A stretch of DNA of 64,000 nt from UBA2965 sp036526135 (GTDB lineage: Bacteria > Pseudomonadota > Gammaproteobacteria > Pseudomonadales > Azotimanducaceae). Location of the stretch: assembly GCA_036526135.1 (NCBI GenBank), contig DATCZA010000018.1, forward strand, positions 140,711 to 204,710, read 5' to 3'. Under the pieces are notes generated by a model, which saw nothing but the letters and a program-made list of their open reading frames with translations, was not told the DNA's origin and did not search any database. Positions 32,625-41,407 of this stretch are shown piece by piece. Position numbers and translations under genes: made by a program. Every line of letters starts with the position of its first letter. Positions within the stretch are counted from its first letter, which is position 1.

Positions 32625-33139
32625 TGGCTTTCCCGGCGCCGGTGCTCGAGCGCGCGGCGGATATCGAGCTGGTGGCTTTCGATGTGGACGGCGTGCTCAC
32701 CGACGGCAAGCTCTACTACAGCGACGACGGTCGCGAGCTGAAGGCCTTCCATGTCCAGGACGGCGCCGCTTTGAAGCTCCTGCTTTCCCACGGCATCGTG
32801 GTGGCGATCATCACGGGCCGGTCTTCCAGCATCGTCACGAGACGAGCCGACGAGCTGGGCATCGCCCACGTCTACCAGGGGGTCGCGGACAAGGCCGCCG
32901 TCCTGGCGGCCCTGGCCGAGACGGTCGGCACCACCCTCGAGCGAGCTGCCTATGTCGGCGACGATCTGCCGGACCTCGGCGTGTTCTCCCGGGCCGGAAT
33001 GGCCATCAGCGTTCCCAACGCGCACCCGGCCGCGGCGGCCGCCGCCGACTACGTCACCCTGGCCCCCGGGGGTGCAGGGGCGGCGCGGGAGATCGCCCAG
33101 CTTTTCCTGGAAGCCCGGGGCGAGTGGCCCTACGGGTAA
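32624..33139 (+). CDS. kdsC: 3-deoxy-D-manno-octulosonate 8-phosphate phosphatase KdsC
   Basis: HAD-family phosphatase releasing Kdo for LPS inner-core synthesis. The 171-residue product has catalytic D20-V-D22 in VAFDVDGVLTDGKLYY, motif II ITGRSS, and motif IV GDDLPDLGVF; there is no cap domain. The ATG shares one base with the yrbG stop (TGATG). kdsD, which makes the pathway's arabinose-5-phosphate precursor, is normally between these two genes and is absent. Confidence 0.96.
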   Translation: MAFPAPVLERAADIELVAFDVDGVLTDGKLYYSDDGRELKAFHVQDGAALKLLLSHGIVVAIITGRSSSIVTRRADELGIAHVYQGVADKAAVLAALAETVGTTLERAAYVGDDLPDLGVFSRAGMAISVPNAHPAAAAAADYVTLAPGGAGAAREIAQLFLEARGEWPYG

Positions 33140-33150
33140 CCGGCTGAGCC

Positions 33151-33780
33151 ATGCGCAAGCGCTCCAAATGGGAACGATGGTCGACGTGGACGGCCATCCT
33201 GGGTGTTGCGGTGGCCGGGGTCGTTCTGCTGAGCGAGCCCCTGGAGCCGGAGACAGAAGCGGAGACCCCGCCCGCCGGCATCGCCGAAGAGCCGGATCTT
33301 TACGTCGAAGACGCCGTCATCACCCAGTACCTGCCAAGCGGAACCGTCCACTACCGGCTGGTGTCGAAATTGCTGAGGCAGTTCGAGGCGGACGAGCTGG
33401 TGCGGCTGACCAAGCCGAACCTGGTGGTCAACAGCGAAACGCGCTCGCCGTGGCAAGTGCAGTCGGAGCACGGCTACGTGCGCCGAATGGGCGGACCCGA
33501 GCGTGGCGGCGAAGGCGAAGAGGTGGTTTTTCTGCGCGAGGACGTCCAGCTAGAGCAGCGGGAACCCGACGGTCGCCACATACGCCTGACCACGGAGACC
33601 CTCTATGTGTATCCGGAGCGAGAGTACGCCGAGACTGACCGCGATGTTATGATCGACACCCATGCCGGCCGGACCACGGCCACCGGACTCAAAGGTGACT
33701 TGCAGCGTGGATTGCTACAGCTGTCCTCCTCAGATCGACGCCGCGTGCACACGATTCTGCTGCCGGATCAGTTCAAGTAG
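33151..33780 (+). CDS. lptC: LPS export protein LptC
   Basis: Bitopic inner-membrane protein linking the LptBFG transporter to the periplasmic LptA bridge. The 209-residue product has one N-terminal membrane helix (about 13-28) and an OstA-like beta-jellyroll (YVEDAVITQYLPSGTVHYRL, LTTETLYVYPEREYAETDRD). Its 3' end encodes the N-terminus of LptA in another frame. Confidence 0.93.
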   Translation: MRKRSKWERWSTWTAILGVAVAGVVLLSEPLEPETEAETPPAGIAEEPDLYVEDAVITQYLPSGTVHYRLVSKLLRQFEADELVRLTKPNLVVNSETRSPWQVQSEHGYVRRMGGPERGGEGEEVVFLREDVQLEQREPDGRHIRLTTETLYVYPEREYAETDRDVMIDTHAGRTTATGLKGDLQRGLLQLSSSDRRRVHTILLPDQFK

Positions 33781-34276
33781 GCTGCTGCGTGCCGTGACGC
33801 TTGGCGCCGTCCTGCTCGCTCCGGGCGCGCTCGCTCTGCCCGAGGACGCCGACCAGCCCATTCACATACGCGCCAACAGCGCGGAGATGGATCAGGAACA
33901 GGGGCTGGTGATCTATCGCGGCGACGTTCAGGTGGACCAGGGGACTCTGCGCGTCATGGCCGACGAGATGACCGTGGAGTACGAGGATCAGGAGGTGATA
34001 CGCATCACCGCCAAGGGAGAGCCCGCCCGCTACCAGCAGCAGATCGAGGTTGACGAGGAAGTGGTTCGCGCTCGGTCGTCGACCATCATCTACCACACGC
34101 GCGACGAGCGCATCGACCTGGTCGGCAACGCGTTTCTCACCCAGGAAGGCAACGAGATCACCGGGGACCTCATCGAGTACGACATCGTCGCCGGCAAGGT
34201 GGATGCGAAGGCGGAAAGCGAAACGCCGGTGCGGATGATCCTTCAGCCCGCTCGCAAGAAACCCGACGGCGGGTAA
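33707..34276 (+). CDS. lptA: LPS transport periplasmic protein LptA
   Basis: Periplasmic bridge protein carrying LPS to the outer membrane. The OstA fold is clear (QPIHIRANSAEMDQEQGLVI, GDVQVDQGTLRVMADEM, EGNEITGDLIEYDI). The start is not certain. GTG at 33707 has AAGGTGA 8 nt upstream and gives 189 residues, close to the 185 of E. coli, with a signal sequence ending near PGALA-LPED. That places 74 nt of the gene inside lptC. Alternatives are ATG 33662 and GTG 33794; the last would leave a signal peptide with no basic residues. Confidence 0.88.
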   Translation: MDCYSCPPQIDAACTRFCCRISSSRLLRAVTLGAVLLAPGALALPEDADQPIHIRANSAEMDQEQGLVIYRGDVQVDQGTLRVMADEMTVEYEDQEVIRITAKGEPARYQQQIEVDEEVVRARSSTIIYHTRDERIDLVGNAFLTQEGNEITGDLIEYDIVAGKVDAKAESETPVRMILQPARKKPDGG

Positions 34277-34284
34277 ACGGCCCC

Positions 34285-35010
34285 ATGCCCACACTGGAAG
34301 TTCGCTCTCTACGCAAACAGTACCGTAACAAGGTCGCGGTGGAAGACGTCAGCCTGCACGTCAGCACCGGCGAGATCATCGGCCTGCTGGGACCCAACGG
34401 TGCCGGCAAAACCACCACCTTCTACATGATCGTCGGCCTGCTGCGAGCCGACGGCGGCGATATCTTTCTCGACGAGCAGCGGATCACCCGGACCCCCATG
34501 CACGTGCGCGCCCGGGCGGGTATCGGCTATCTGCCCCAGGAAGCAAGCGTCTTCAGAAAGCTCAGCACGGAGGACAACGTGCGGGCCATCCTGGAGCTGA
34601 GACGGGACCTGAACCGGACCCAACGCCAGGCCATGCTCGATCAGCTGATCGAGGAGTTTCACCTGGGCGGGGTGCGCGAGTCCCTCGGCGAGCGGCTCTC
34701 CGGCGGCGAGCGACGCCGGCTGGAGATTGCCCGGGCACTCGCCATGGAGCCCAGCTTCATGCTGCTCGACGAGCCGTTCGCGGGCGTCGACCCCATTTCC
34801 GTCGGCGACATCAAAAAGGAGATCCGCGATCTGGCGGCCCGCGGCATCGGCGTGCTCATCACCGATCACAACGTGCGGGACACCCTGGACATTTGTGACC
34901 GGGCCTACATCGTTCATGAGGGCCACATCATTGCAGAAGGCGATTCTGGCGCCATACTTGCAGACGAGAAGGTCAAAAACGTATATCTGGGCGAGAGCTT
35001 CTCTCTTTGA
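34285..35010 (+). CDS. lptB: LPS export ABC transporter ATPase LptB
   Basis: ATPase that powers LPS extraction from the inner membrane with LptFG. The 241-residue product has Walker A GPNGAGKTT, Q-loop YLPQEASVFRKL, signature LSGGERRRLEIARAL, Walker B MLLDEPFAGVDP and switch His in ITDHNVRDTL. It follows lptA by 8 nt and precedes rpoN as in most proteobacteria. Confidence 0.98.
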   Translation: MPTLEVRSLRKQYRNKVAVEDVSLHVSTGEIIGLLGPNGAGKTTTFYMIVGLLRADGGDIFLDEQRITRTPMHVRARAGIGYLPQEASVFRKLSTEDNVRAILELRRDLNRTQRQAMLDQLIEEFHLGGVRESLGERLSGGERRRLEIARALAMEPSFMLLDEPFAGVDPISVGDIKKEIRDLAARGIGVLITDHNVRDTLDICDRAYIVHEGHIIAEGDSGAILADEKVKNVYLGESFSL

Positions 35011-35042
35011 GCCTGGCTCCTTGAGATCAGCCCTCAGTTCCA

Positions 35043-35060
35043 GGCCGCGATAGCGCGGCC
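35043..35060 (+). repeat. Strong stem-loop between lptB and rpoN
   Basis: GGCCGCG (35043-35049), loop ATAG, CGCGGCC (35054-35060): a perfect 7-bp GC stem. No T-run follows, so it is not a canonical terminator, but it could cause pausing or stabilise the lpt mRNA. The rest of the 160-nt gap (35011-35170) shows no firm promoter for rpoN. Confidence 0.45.
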
Positions 35061-35170
35061 GCACAGCCAGGGGCGAGCGTCAGGCACGCCAAGCCTTTTG
35101 ACCCGTTAGGACAACAACCGGCAACCATGCCGCGCGGAAGGACGACCGCTCACCAGAGCCCTCGGTTTGC

Positions 35171-36646
35171 ATGAAACAGACTCTGTCGCTCAAGCTCGGA
35201 CAGCAGCTCACCATGACGCCGCAGCTGCAGCAGGCCATCCGGCTGCTGCAGCTCTCGTGCCTGGACCTGCGTCAGGAAATTCAGGATGCCCTGGAAGGCA
35301 ACCCGATGCTCGAACTCGACGAGGAGGACGGGGGCGACGAGCCGACGGGCTCTCCCGCAGAGGCCGATCGGGCCGAAAGCGACGGTGACGACGACCTCGA
35401 CGGCGTGGATGCGACCCTGGAAGGGGACGTTATCGACGATCTGCCGGTCGACACGAGCTGGGACGAGATCTACCAGCCCGCGCCTGCTCCCGCTCCGGCA
35501 GCCGGCGATTCCGAATCCTGGGATTTCGAAACGCGGAACGCGCCCGAGGAGACCCTGCAGGACCATCTGCTCTGGCAGCTGAACCTCACGCCCATGTCCG
35601 ACTCCGATCGGGTGATCGCCATGGCGATCATCGACACCATCAGTCCGGACGGGATGCTGACCACGCCCGTGGAAGAGCTGGTGACGTCTCTGGAAGGCGT
35701 GGTGGACGAGGAGGCGGAGATTGCCCACGCCGAGGTCATGGCCGTGCTCAAGCAGATCCAGCATTTCGACCCCATCGGGGTGGGCGCCCGGGACCTGGGC
35801 GAGTGCCTGAGGATCCAGCTCGAGCAGCTGCCGGCGGGCACGCCGTGGCTCGCGGAGTCGCTGACCCTCGTCAACGAGCACCTGCCTCTGCTGGCCAGCC
35901 GGGACTTCGCCGCCCTCAAACGTCGGACCAAGCTCGGCGAAGAGGAACTCGGCGAGGTCGTAAGGCTCATTCAGACGCTCAATCCGCGCCCGGGCACCAC
36001 GGTGGCCCAGGAGGCGGCAGAGTACGTCGTCCCCGACGTCATGGTATCCAGGAAAGAGGGGCGCTGGCTGGTGGAGCTCAACCCCGACGCGACGCCGGGC
36101 TTGAGAATCAACGCCGGCTACGCCGGGCTCGTCAAGCGCGCCGACAACAGCGCCGACAACACCTTCCTGCGCGATCATCTGCAGGAAGCGCGATGGTTCC
36201 TCAAGAGCCTGCAGAGCCGCAACGAGACCCTGCTCAAGGTCGCCACCCGCATCGTGGAACATCAGCGGGGATTCCTGGAATACGGGGAAGAAGCCATGAA
36301 GCCCCTGGTGCTCAACGAGATCGCCGAGGCCGTGGAAATGCACGAATCGACCATCTCCCGGGTCACTAGCCGCAAGTACATGCACACGCCCCGGGGCATC
36401 TTCGAGCTGAAATATTTCTTTTCCAGCCACGTGTCCACGAGCAGCGGCGGCGAGGTTTCCAGCACGGCCATCCGCGCGCTCATCAAGAAGCTGACGGCCG
36501 ATGAAAATCCAAGAAAACCGTTGAGCGACAGCCGCATCGCTACGATACTGGCGGAGCAGAACATCAACGTCGCCAGACGCACCGTGGCCAAATATCGAGA
36601 GTCGATGGCCATACCACCGTCCAACGAACGCAAGCGTCTGGTTTGA
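35171..36646 (+). CDS. rpoN: RNA polymerase sigma-54 factor RpoN
   Basis: Alternative sigma factor for nitrogen and other enhancer-dependent promoters. The 491-residue product has the Gln/Leu-rich region I (LKLGQQLTMTPQLQQAIRLL), a long acidic region II (about 55-115, with a PAPAPAPA stretch), the core-binding region, the helix-turn-helix and the diagnostic RpoN box ARRTVAKYRE at 468-477. It heads the conserved rpoN-hpf-ptsN-rapZ-ptsO set. Confidence 0.98.
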   Translation: MKQTLSLKLGQQLTMTPQLQQAIRLLQLSCLDLRQEIQDALEGNPMLELDEEDGGDEPTGSPAEADRAESDGDDDLDGVDATLEGDVIDDLPVDTSWDEIYQPAPAPAPAAGDSESWDFETRNAPEETLQDHLLWQLNLTPMSDSDRVIAMAIIDTISPDGMLTTPVEELVTSLEGVVDEEAEIAHAEVMAVLKQIQHFDPIGVGARDLGECLRIQLEQLPAGTPWLAESLTLVNEHLPLLASRDFAALKRRTKLGEEELGEVVRLIQTLNPRPGTTVAQEAAEYVVPDVMVSRKEGRWLVELNPDATPGLRINAGYAGLVKRADNSADNTFLRDHLQEARWFLKSLQSRNETLLKVATRIVEHQRGFLEYGEEAMKPLVLNEIAEAVEMHESTISRVTSRKYMHTPRGIFELKYFFSSHVSTSSGGEVSSTAIRALIKKLTADENPRKPLSDSRIATILAEQNINVARRTVAKYRESMAIPPSNERKRLV

Positions 36647-36702
36647 TCATTCATGACGGCACACGACGCGACTCGACATCAACAGCAAAACAAGGAGCCA
36701 GC

Positions 36703-37008
36703 ATGCAGTTGAGCATCTCCGGTCATCACATCGACGTCACCGAGGCGCTGCGGAACTACGTGACCGAAAAAATGCAGAAACTGGAACGCCACTTCGACCA
36801 CATCACCAACGTCCACGTGGTTCTGAGCGTCGAGAAGCTGCGCCATCGCGCCGAGGCGACCATACACGCGAGCGGCACCGAGGTGTTCGCCGACTGCGAT
36901 TGCGACGACCTCTACGCGGCAATCGACGGGCTCACGGACAAACTCGACCGTCAGGTCCTCAAGCACAAGGAGAAGCTGCTGGACCGACAACAACGCCGGG
37001 GACGCTGA
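36703..37008 (+). CDS. hpf: Ribosome hibernation-promoting factor (short HPF)
   Basis: Binds the 30S subunit in starved cells and favours 100S ribosome dimers. ATG 36703 is chosen because AAGGAG lies just upstream and the product begins MQLSISGHHIDVTEALRNYV as in the family. At 101 residues it is the short form without the dimerising C-terminal domain of long HPF. The last helix carries KHKEKLLDRQQRRGR. Confidence 0.95.
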   Translation: MQLSISGHHIDVTEALRNYVTEKMQKLERHFDHITNVHVVLSVEKLRHRAEATIHASGTEVFADCDCDDLYAAIDGLTDKLDRQVLKHKEKLLDRQQRRGR

Positions 37009-37017
37009 GCGGGGGCC

Positions 37018-37485
37018 ATGCCGGACATCACCACCATACTCAGACCGGATTGCACGAGAGCTTCCGTCGAGGCGCCTTCGCGCAAGCGCGCTTTGGAGGC
37101 GGCCGCAGACCTGGTGGCCAAGCATCATCCAGATCTGTCCGCGCGCAAGCTGTTCGACGAGCTCATGGCGCGCGAGCGGCTCGGCAGCACGGGGCTCGGC
37201 GACGGCGTCGCCATCCCCCACTGCAGGATTCCGTGCGAGCAGATCACCGGCGCCCTGCTCCACCTGCGAGAGGCCGTGGACTACGAGTCCATGGACGACG
37301 AGCCGGTGGATCTGCTGTTTGTGCTCGCCGTGCCGCCCGAGGAAACGACGGCCCATCTGGACCTGCTGGCCGCCCTGGCGCGGATTTTCGGCGATCCGGA
37401 AAATCGCAGACGCCTGCGCAGCAGCGCAACGGATGAAGCCCTCTATCAGGAACTGGTGGGGCTCTTCAGCAGTCAGGCGGCATGA
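37018..37485 (+). CDS. ptsN: Nitrogen PTS enzyme IIA (PtsN)
   Basis: Phospho-acceptor protein of the regulatory nitrogen PTS, which signals nitrogen and potassium state rather than transporting sugar. The 155-residue product has the phosphorylated His68 in GVAIPHCRIP and the conserved DLLFVLAVPPEE. It overlaps rapZ by 4 nt and works with the HPr-like PtsO two genes on; the enzyme I (ptsP) is not in the window. Confidence 0.96.
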   Translation: MPDITTILRPDCTRASVEAPSRKRALEAAADLVAKHHPDLSARKLFDELMARERLGSTGLGDGVAIPHCRIPCEQITGALLHLREAVDYESMDDEPVDLLFVLAVPPEETTAHLDLLAALARIFGDPENRRRLRSSATDEALYQELVGLFSSQAA

Positions 37486-38336
37486 AGCTCATCGTCATCA
37501 GCGGTCGGTCCGGGTCGGGCAAGAGCACGGCCCTGCGAGCGCTGGAGGATTCCGGCTACAACTGCATCGACAACTTCCCCGTCGACCTGCTCCCCCACCT
37601 GATCGCGAACGCCACACGGGCCGTCGAGCCGCAGCCGGACCTGGCCGTGTGCATCGATGCCCGCAATCCGGACCTGGAAGCCTTTCCTCAGATCATCGAG
37701 TCGCTGCGCTCCCCCAGCGTGGACTGCGAGGTGATCTTCCTTGACGCCCAGAGCGCGACGCTGGTCAAACGCTTCAGCGAGACCCGCCGGCGCCACCCGC
37801 TGACCGGCACGGGTAAGGACCTCCTCCAGGCCATCGAATCGGAGGATGCGATCCTGCAACCGATTGCCGGCCTGGCGGATCTCAGCATCGACACCACCAC
37901 CATGAGAGGCAGTGCCCTGACCGAGCTCGTGCGCAGCCGCATCGCCCACAAGCGCAGCCACTCGCTCTCTCTTCTGTTCCGATCATTCGGGTTCAAGTTC
38001 GGTGTGCCTGTGGACGCCGACTTCGTCTTCGACATCCGCTGCCTGCCCAATCCCTACTGGGACGAGTCCCTGCGTCCGCTGACCGGCAAGGACGGGGCGG
38101 TGGCGTCGTTTCTGGAAGCGGAAGCGGCCGTTGGCCAGATGTTCTCGGACATCCGGTCGTTCCTGGAACGCTGGATTGCCGCCTTCGAGAAAGACAACCG
38201 GGCGTACATGAACATCGCCCTGGGCTGCACCGGCGGCCAGCACCGCAGCGTGTACATGGCGGAAAAGCTTGCCGCCCACTTCTCGGCCCAGCGGCCCAAC
38301 GTGCTGGTCAGGCACCGCGAGCTGGCAGGTTCGTAA
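37482..38336 (+). CDS. rapZ: RNase adapter protein RapZ
   Basis: ATP/GTP-binding protein that in E. coli binds small RNAs and guides RNase E to GlmZ, tuning glucosamine-6-phosphate synthesis for the envelope. The 284-residue product has Walker A GRSGSGKS (8-15), NFPVDLLP, and the C-terminal RNA-binding motif IALGCTGGQHRSVYMAEKLA. Conserved place after ptsN. Confidence 0.97.
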   Translation: MKLIVISGRSGSGKSTALRALEDSGYNCIDNFPVDLLPHLIANATRAVEPQPDLAVCIDARNPDLEAFPQIIESLRSPSVDCEVIFLDAQSATLVKRFSETRRRHPLTGTGKDLLQAIESEDAILQPIAGLADLSIDTTTMRGSALTELVRSRIAHKRSHSLSLLFRSFGFKFGVPVDADFVFDIRCLPNPYWDESLRPLTGKDGAVASFLEAEAAVGQMFSDIRSFLERWIAAFEKDNRAYMNIALGCTGGQHRSVYMAEKLAAHFSAQRPNVLVRHRELAGS

Positions 38337-38343
38337 CCCCGCC

Positions 38344-38613
38344 ATGCGGGAGGGAAGGATCACCATAGTCAACCGTCTCGGGCTGCACGCCCGGGCCGCG
38401 GCCAAGTTCGTCAATCTGGCAAAGACCTTCTCGAGCCAGGTGGAGTTGACGAGGGACGCCGAGCGCGTGGACGGCAAAAGCATCATGAGCGTCATGCTGC
38501 TCGCCGCGCCCATCGGCACCGAGCTGATCCTGCACGTCGTCGGGCCGGACGAGGACGAGGCCTTCGAAGCCCTGGAGCAACTCGTCGACGACCGCTTCGG
38601 AGAAGCTGAGTGA
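38344..38613 (+). CDS. ptsO: Nitrogen PTS phosphocarrier HPr-like protein (NPr)
   Basis: 89-residue HPr-fold phosphocarrier passing phosphate from PtsP to PtsN. The active-site His15 is in RLGLHARAAAKF, and Ser46 in DGKSIMSVMLLAA sits at the regulatory position. It follows rapZ by 7 nt. A role in bulk sugar uptake is unlikely, since no sugar PTS genes are nearby. Confidence 0.95.
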   Translation: MREGRITIVNRLGLHARAAAKFVNLAKTFSSQVELTRDAERVDGKSIMSVMLLAAPIGTELILHVVGPDEDEAFEALEQLVDDRFGEAE

Positions 38614-38664
38614 ACGGCCGGCGCATCTGGTAATCTGCGCGCGCCCTCAAGTTTCGGTACCCGC

Positions 38665-40002
38665 GTGGACTTTCAGGAACAGCTAAGCGAAGTCATCCGC
38701 CAATACGGCAGCGGAAGTCTGGACGAGACCAGATTTCTGCTCGAATCCCTGCGCGCGCCGGAAATCGCCAACCTCATGGAGTCCACCCCGCCCAGAGTCC
38801 GCCGGGTCATCTGGGGGCTCCTGGACGAAGAGGACGAGAACCAGGTCATTCAGCATCTCCGCGAGGACGTTCGGGCCGATTTTCTGGAGTCCATGAACAC
38901 CGAGCGGCTGGTGGCCGCCGGCGTCGACCTGGAGGTCGACGACTTCGCGGACATCCTCCAGCAGCTGCCGGCAACCCTTTCCGAGCAGGTCCTGGCATCC
39001 CTCGATCAGAGCGACCGGGCCCGGGTGGAGACCGTGCTCTCCTATCCGGAGGACAGTGCCGGCGGCATCATGAACACCGACGCGATCACCGTGCGGCCAC
39101 GGCACTCCGTGGAGCTGGTGCTGCGCTACCTGCGCCTGCGAAAGGACCTGCCGGAGGCCACCGACGCGCTCATCGTCGTGAACCAGCGGGACGAGTACGT
39201 CGGTATGGTGTCGCTGGCCAGCCTGATCACCTCGGACCCCACCGTAACCGTTCGCGAGGTGATGAATACCGAAGCGCGGTCGATCCCCGCCGACACGCCG
39301 GACACCGAGGTTGCGCGCCTGTTCTCCGAGCAGGATCTGATCTCCGCGCCCGTCGTGGATCAGCAAGGGCGCCTGATCGGCCGGATCACCATCGACGACG
39401 TCGTCGACGTCATCATCGAGGACGCCGATGAAGCGGTGCTCGCCCGGGCCGGTCTGGACCTGGAGGACGACACCTTCGCGCCCATCATGAAGTCCGTGCG
39501 CGGCCGCGCACTGTGGCTCGGCGTCAACCTGCTGACCACCTTCGTGGCCGCGGCGGTCATCAACGTGTTCGAGGAAACCATCGCCAAGGTGGTGGCGCTG
39601 GCCGTGCTGATGCCCATCGTCGCCAGCATGGGTGGCATCGCGGGCACGCAGACGCTGACGCTGGTCATTCGCGGCATTGCCGTGGGGCAGCTGGGTCGCG
39701 CCAACCTGCCCTATCTGCTCAATCGGGAATTTCTGGTCGCCGCGCTGAACGGCTTGATGCTCGCCATCGTGGTAGCCGTTGCCGCCGCTGTCGCCTTCGG
39801 CGACACCGTGCTGGGCCTGGTCATCGCCATCGCCATGCTGATCAACCTGCTGGTCGCCGCCGTGTCGGGAACCCTGTTGCCCAGCATTCTCAACGCCCTG
39901 CGGATCGATCCGGCCATCGCCGGCGGCGTGGTGCTGACCACGATCACCGACGTGACCGGATTTTTCACCTTTCTCGGTCTCGCGACCTGGGCCTACGCCT
40001 GA
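38665..40002 (+). CDS. mgtE: Magnesium transporter MgtE
   Basis: Mg2+-gated magnesium channel. The 445-residue product has the N-domain (about 1-125), two CBS domains (about 130-250, with MNTDAITVRP and VREVMNTEARSIPAD) and a five-helix pore domain (from about 280) carrying PIVASMGGIAGTQTLTLVIRG. The start is GTG with no obvious ribosome site. As in Pseudomonas, mgtE lies between ptsO and pmbA. Confidence 0.96.
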   Translation: MDFQEQLSEVIRQYGSGSLDETRFLLESLRAPEIANLMESTPPRVRRVIWGLLDEEDENQVIQHLREDVRADFLESMNTERLVAAGVDLEVDDFADILQQLPATLSEQVLASLDQSDRARVETVLSYPEDSAGGIMNTDAITVRPRHSVELVLRYLRLRKDLPEATDALIVVNQRDEYVGMVSLASLITSDPTVTVREVMNTEARSIPADTPDTEVARLFSEQDLISAPVVDQQGRLIGRITIDDVVDVIIEDADEAVLARAGLDLEDDTFAPIMKSVRGRALWLGVNLLTTFVAAAVINVFEETIAKVVALAVLMPIVASMGGIAGTQTLTLVIRGIAVGQLGRANLPYLLNREFLVAALNGLMLAIVVAVAAAVAFGDTVLGLVIAIAMLINLLVAAVSGTLLPSILNALRIDPAIAGGVVLTTITDVTGFFTFLGLATWAYA

Positions 40003-40019
40003 CCCGGCGACACCCCGGT

Positions 40020-41366
40020 TTACGACCCCGCGACCATCATGGAGCCGACGAGCACGCTGGGCGTGCGCACGTTCCCGCGTTCGTCCACGTCGTCGCCCAG
40101 CGCCTGCACGTCCAGCAGCATGTCCTTGAGGTTGGCGGCAATGGTGACCTCGTGCACCGGATAGGCGATCGCCCCGTTCTCTACCCAGAACCCCGCGGCA
40201 CCCCGCGAGTAGTCACCAGTTACCAGGTTGACGCCCTGACCCATCAGCTCCGTGACCAGGAGCCCGGAGCCCATGGAGCGGTAAAGGTCGTCCACGGCCA
40301 GCGTTCGGCCCCTCAGCAGCAGGTTGAAAACACCCCCGGCGTTGCCCGTCGTGGGCATGCCGAGCTTCCGACCCGAGTAGGTGGACAGGACGTAGCTGCG
40401 CACGACGCCGTCCTCCACGAAATGCTTCGCCGAGGTGGCCACCCCGTCACCGTCGAAACCCGAGCTGCCGATGCGGCCGGGCAGGTGGGGTTCCTCGAGG
40501 ACGCTCAGGTGAGGCGCGGCGACGCCGTGGCCCAGCGAATCGAGGAGAAACGACGCGTTCCGGTAGAGACTCCCACCGCTCAACGCCCCGACCAGGTGCC
40601 CCACCAGACCGGCCGACATCTGCGCCGAGAAGACGACGGGAAAGCGGCCGGTCAGCGGCTTGCGGGGCGACAGCCGTGCCACCACCCTGCGGGCGGCTTC
40701 GACGCCCACGCTCTCCATGTCCTCCAGCCCCTCCGGATCCCGAGCCAGGCTGTACCAGTAATCACGCTGCATGCCCGATTCATCGGCCGCAATCAGCACA
40801 CAGCTGACGCTGTGTCTGGTTCCGAGGTAGCTGCCGATGAACCCGTGACTGTTGCCGTAGACCCGACACGACTGCTGCGTGCTCACCTGCGCCCCGTCGG
40901 AGTTCACGATGCGCTCGTCGCGGCTGAGCCCGGCCGCCTCGCAGGCGATCGCCAGCCGCTCGGCCTCGCCGACATCCAAGCGCCAGGGGTGATACAGATC
41001 CAGCTCCGGCAGCGCATCCGGCATCAAACCGGCGTCCGCCAGGCCGTTGCAGGGGTCTTCCTCGGTGTGGCGGGCAATGTCCCGGGCCGCGCGCACGGTG
41101 TCCTCGATGGCCGTCAGGCTGCTGTCCGACGTGCTCGCCGAGCCCTTGCGCAAACCGTAGTAGACGGTGATTCCAAATCCCCGGTCCTGGTTGAACTCGA
41201 CGGTTTCCAGCTCACCTTTGCGCACCGAAACGGAAAGGCCGGCGTCCTCGTTCACGGACACCTCGGCGGCGTCCGCGCCCTGGCGACGGGCTTCGTCCAG
41301 TATGTCGCCGACCAGGGACGAAAGCCCCGCCTCGCTGTCTTGCAGGTCAATCAACTCGTTCGGCAT
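40020..41366 (-). CDS. pmbA: TldD/PmbA protease subunit PmbA (TldE)
   Basis: Non-metal-binding partner of TldD in a heterodimeric peptidase that processes modified peptides such as microcins and degrades some antitoxins. The 448-residue product has the family patterns GFGITVYYGLRKGSAS and RRVVARLSPRKPLTGRFPVV and lacks an HExxxH motif, as expected for PmbA. Partner tldD is encoded 0.6 kb away with darP between. Confidence 0.97.
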   Translation of the reverse strand: MPNELIDLQDSEAGLSSLVGDILDEARRQGADAAEVSVNEDAGLSVSVRKGELETVEFNQDRGFGITVYYGLRKGSASTSDSSLTAIEDTVRAARDIARHTEEDPCNGLADAGLMPDALPELDLYHPWRLDVGEAERLAIACEAAGLSRDERIVNSDGAQVSTQQSCRVYGNSHGFIGSYLGTRHSVSCVLIAADESGMQRDYWYSLARDPEGLEDMESVGVEAARRVVARLSPRKPLTGRFPVVFSAQMSAGLVGHLVGALSGGSLYRNASFLLDSLGHGVAAPHLSVLEEPHLPGRIGSSGFDGDGVATSAKHFVEDGVVRSYVLSTYSGRKLGMPTTGNAGGVFNLLLRGRTLAVDDLYRSMGSGLLVTELMGQGVNLVTGDYSRGAAGFWVENGAIAYPVHEVTIAANLKDMLLDVQALGDDVDERGNVRTPSVLVGSMMVAGS

Positions 41367-41407
41367 GGAGTCCTCACATTTGCCTCTGCTTCGGGTACGC
41401 TCGACCG

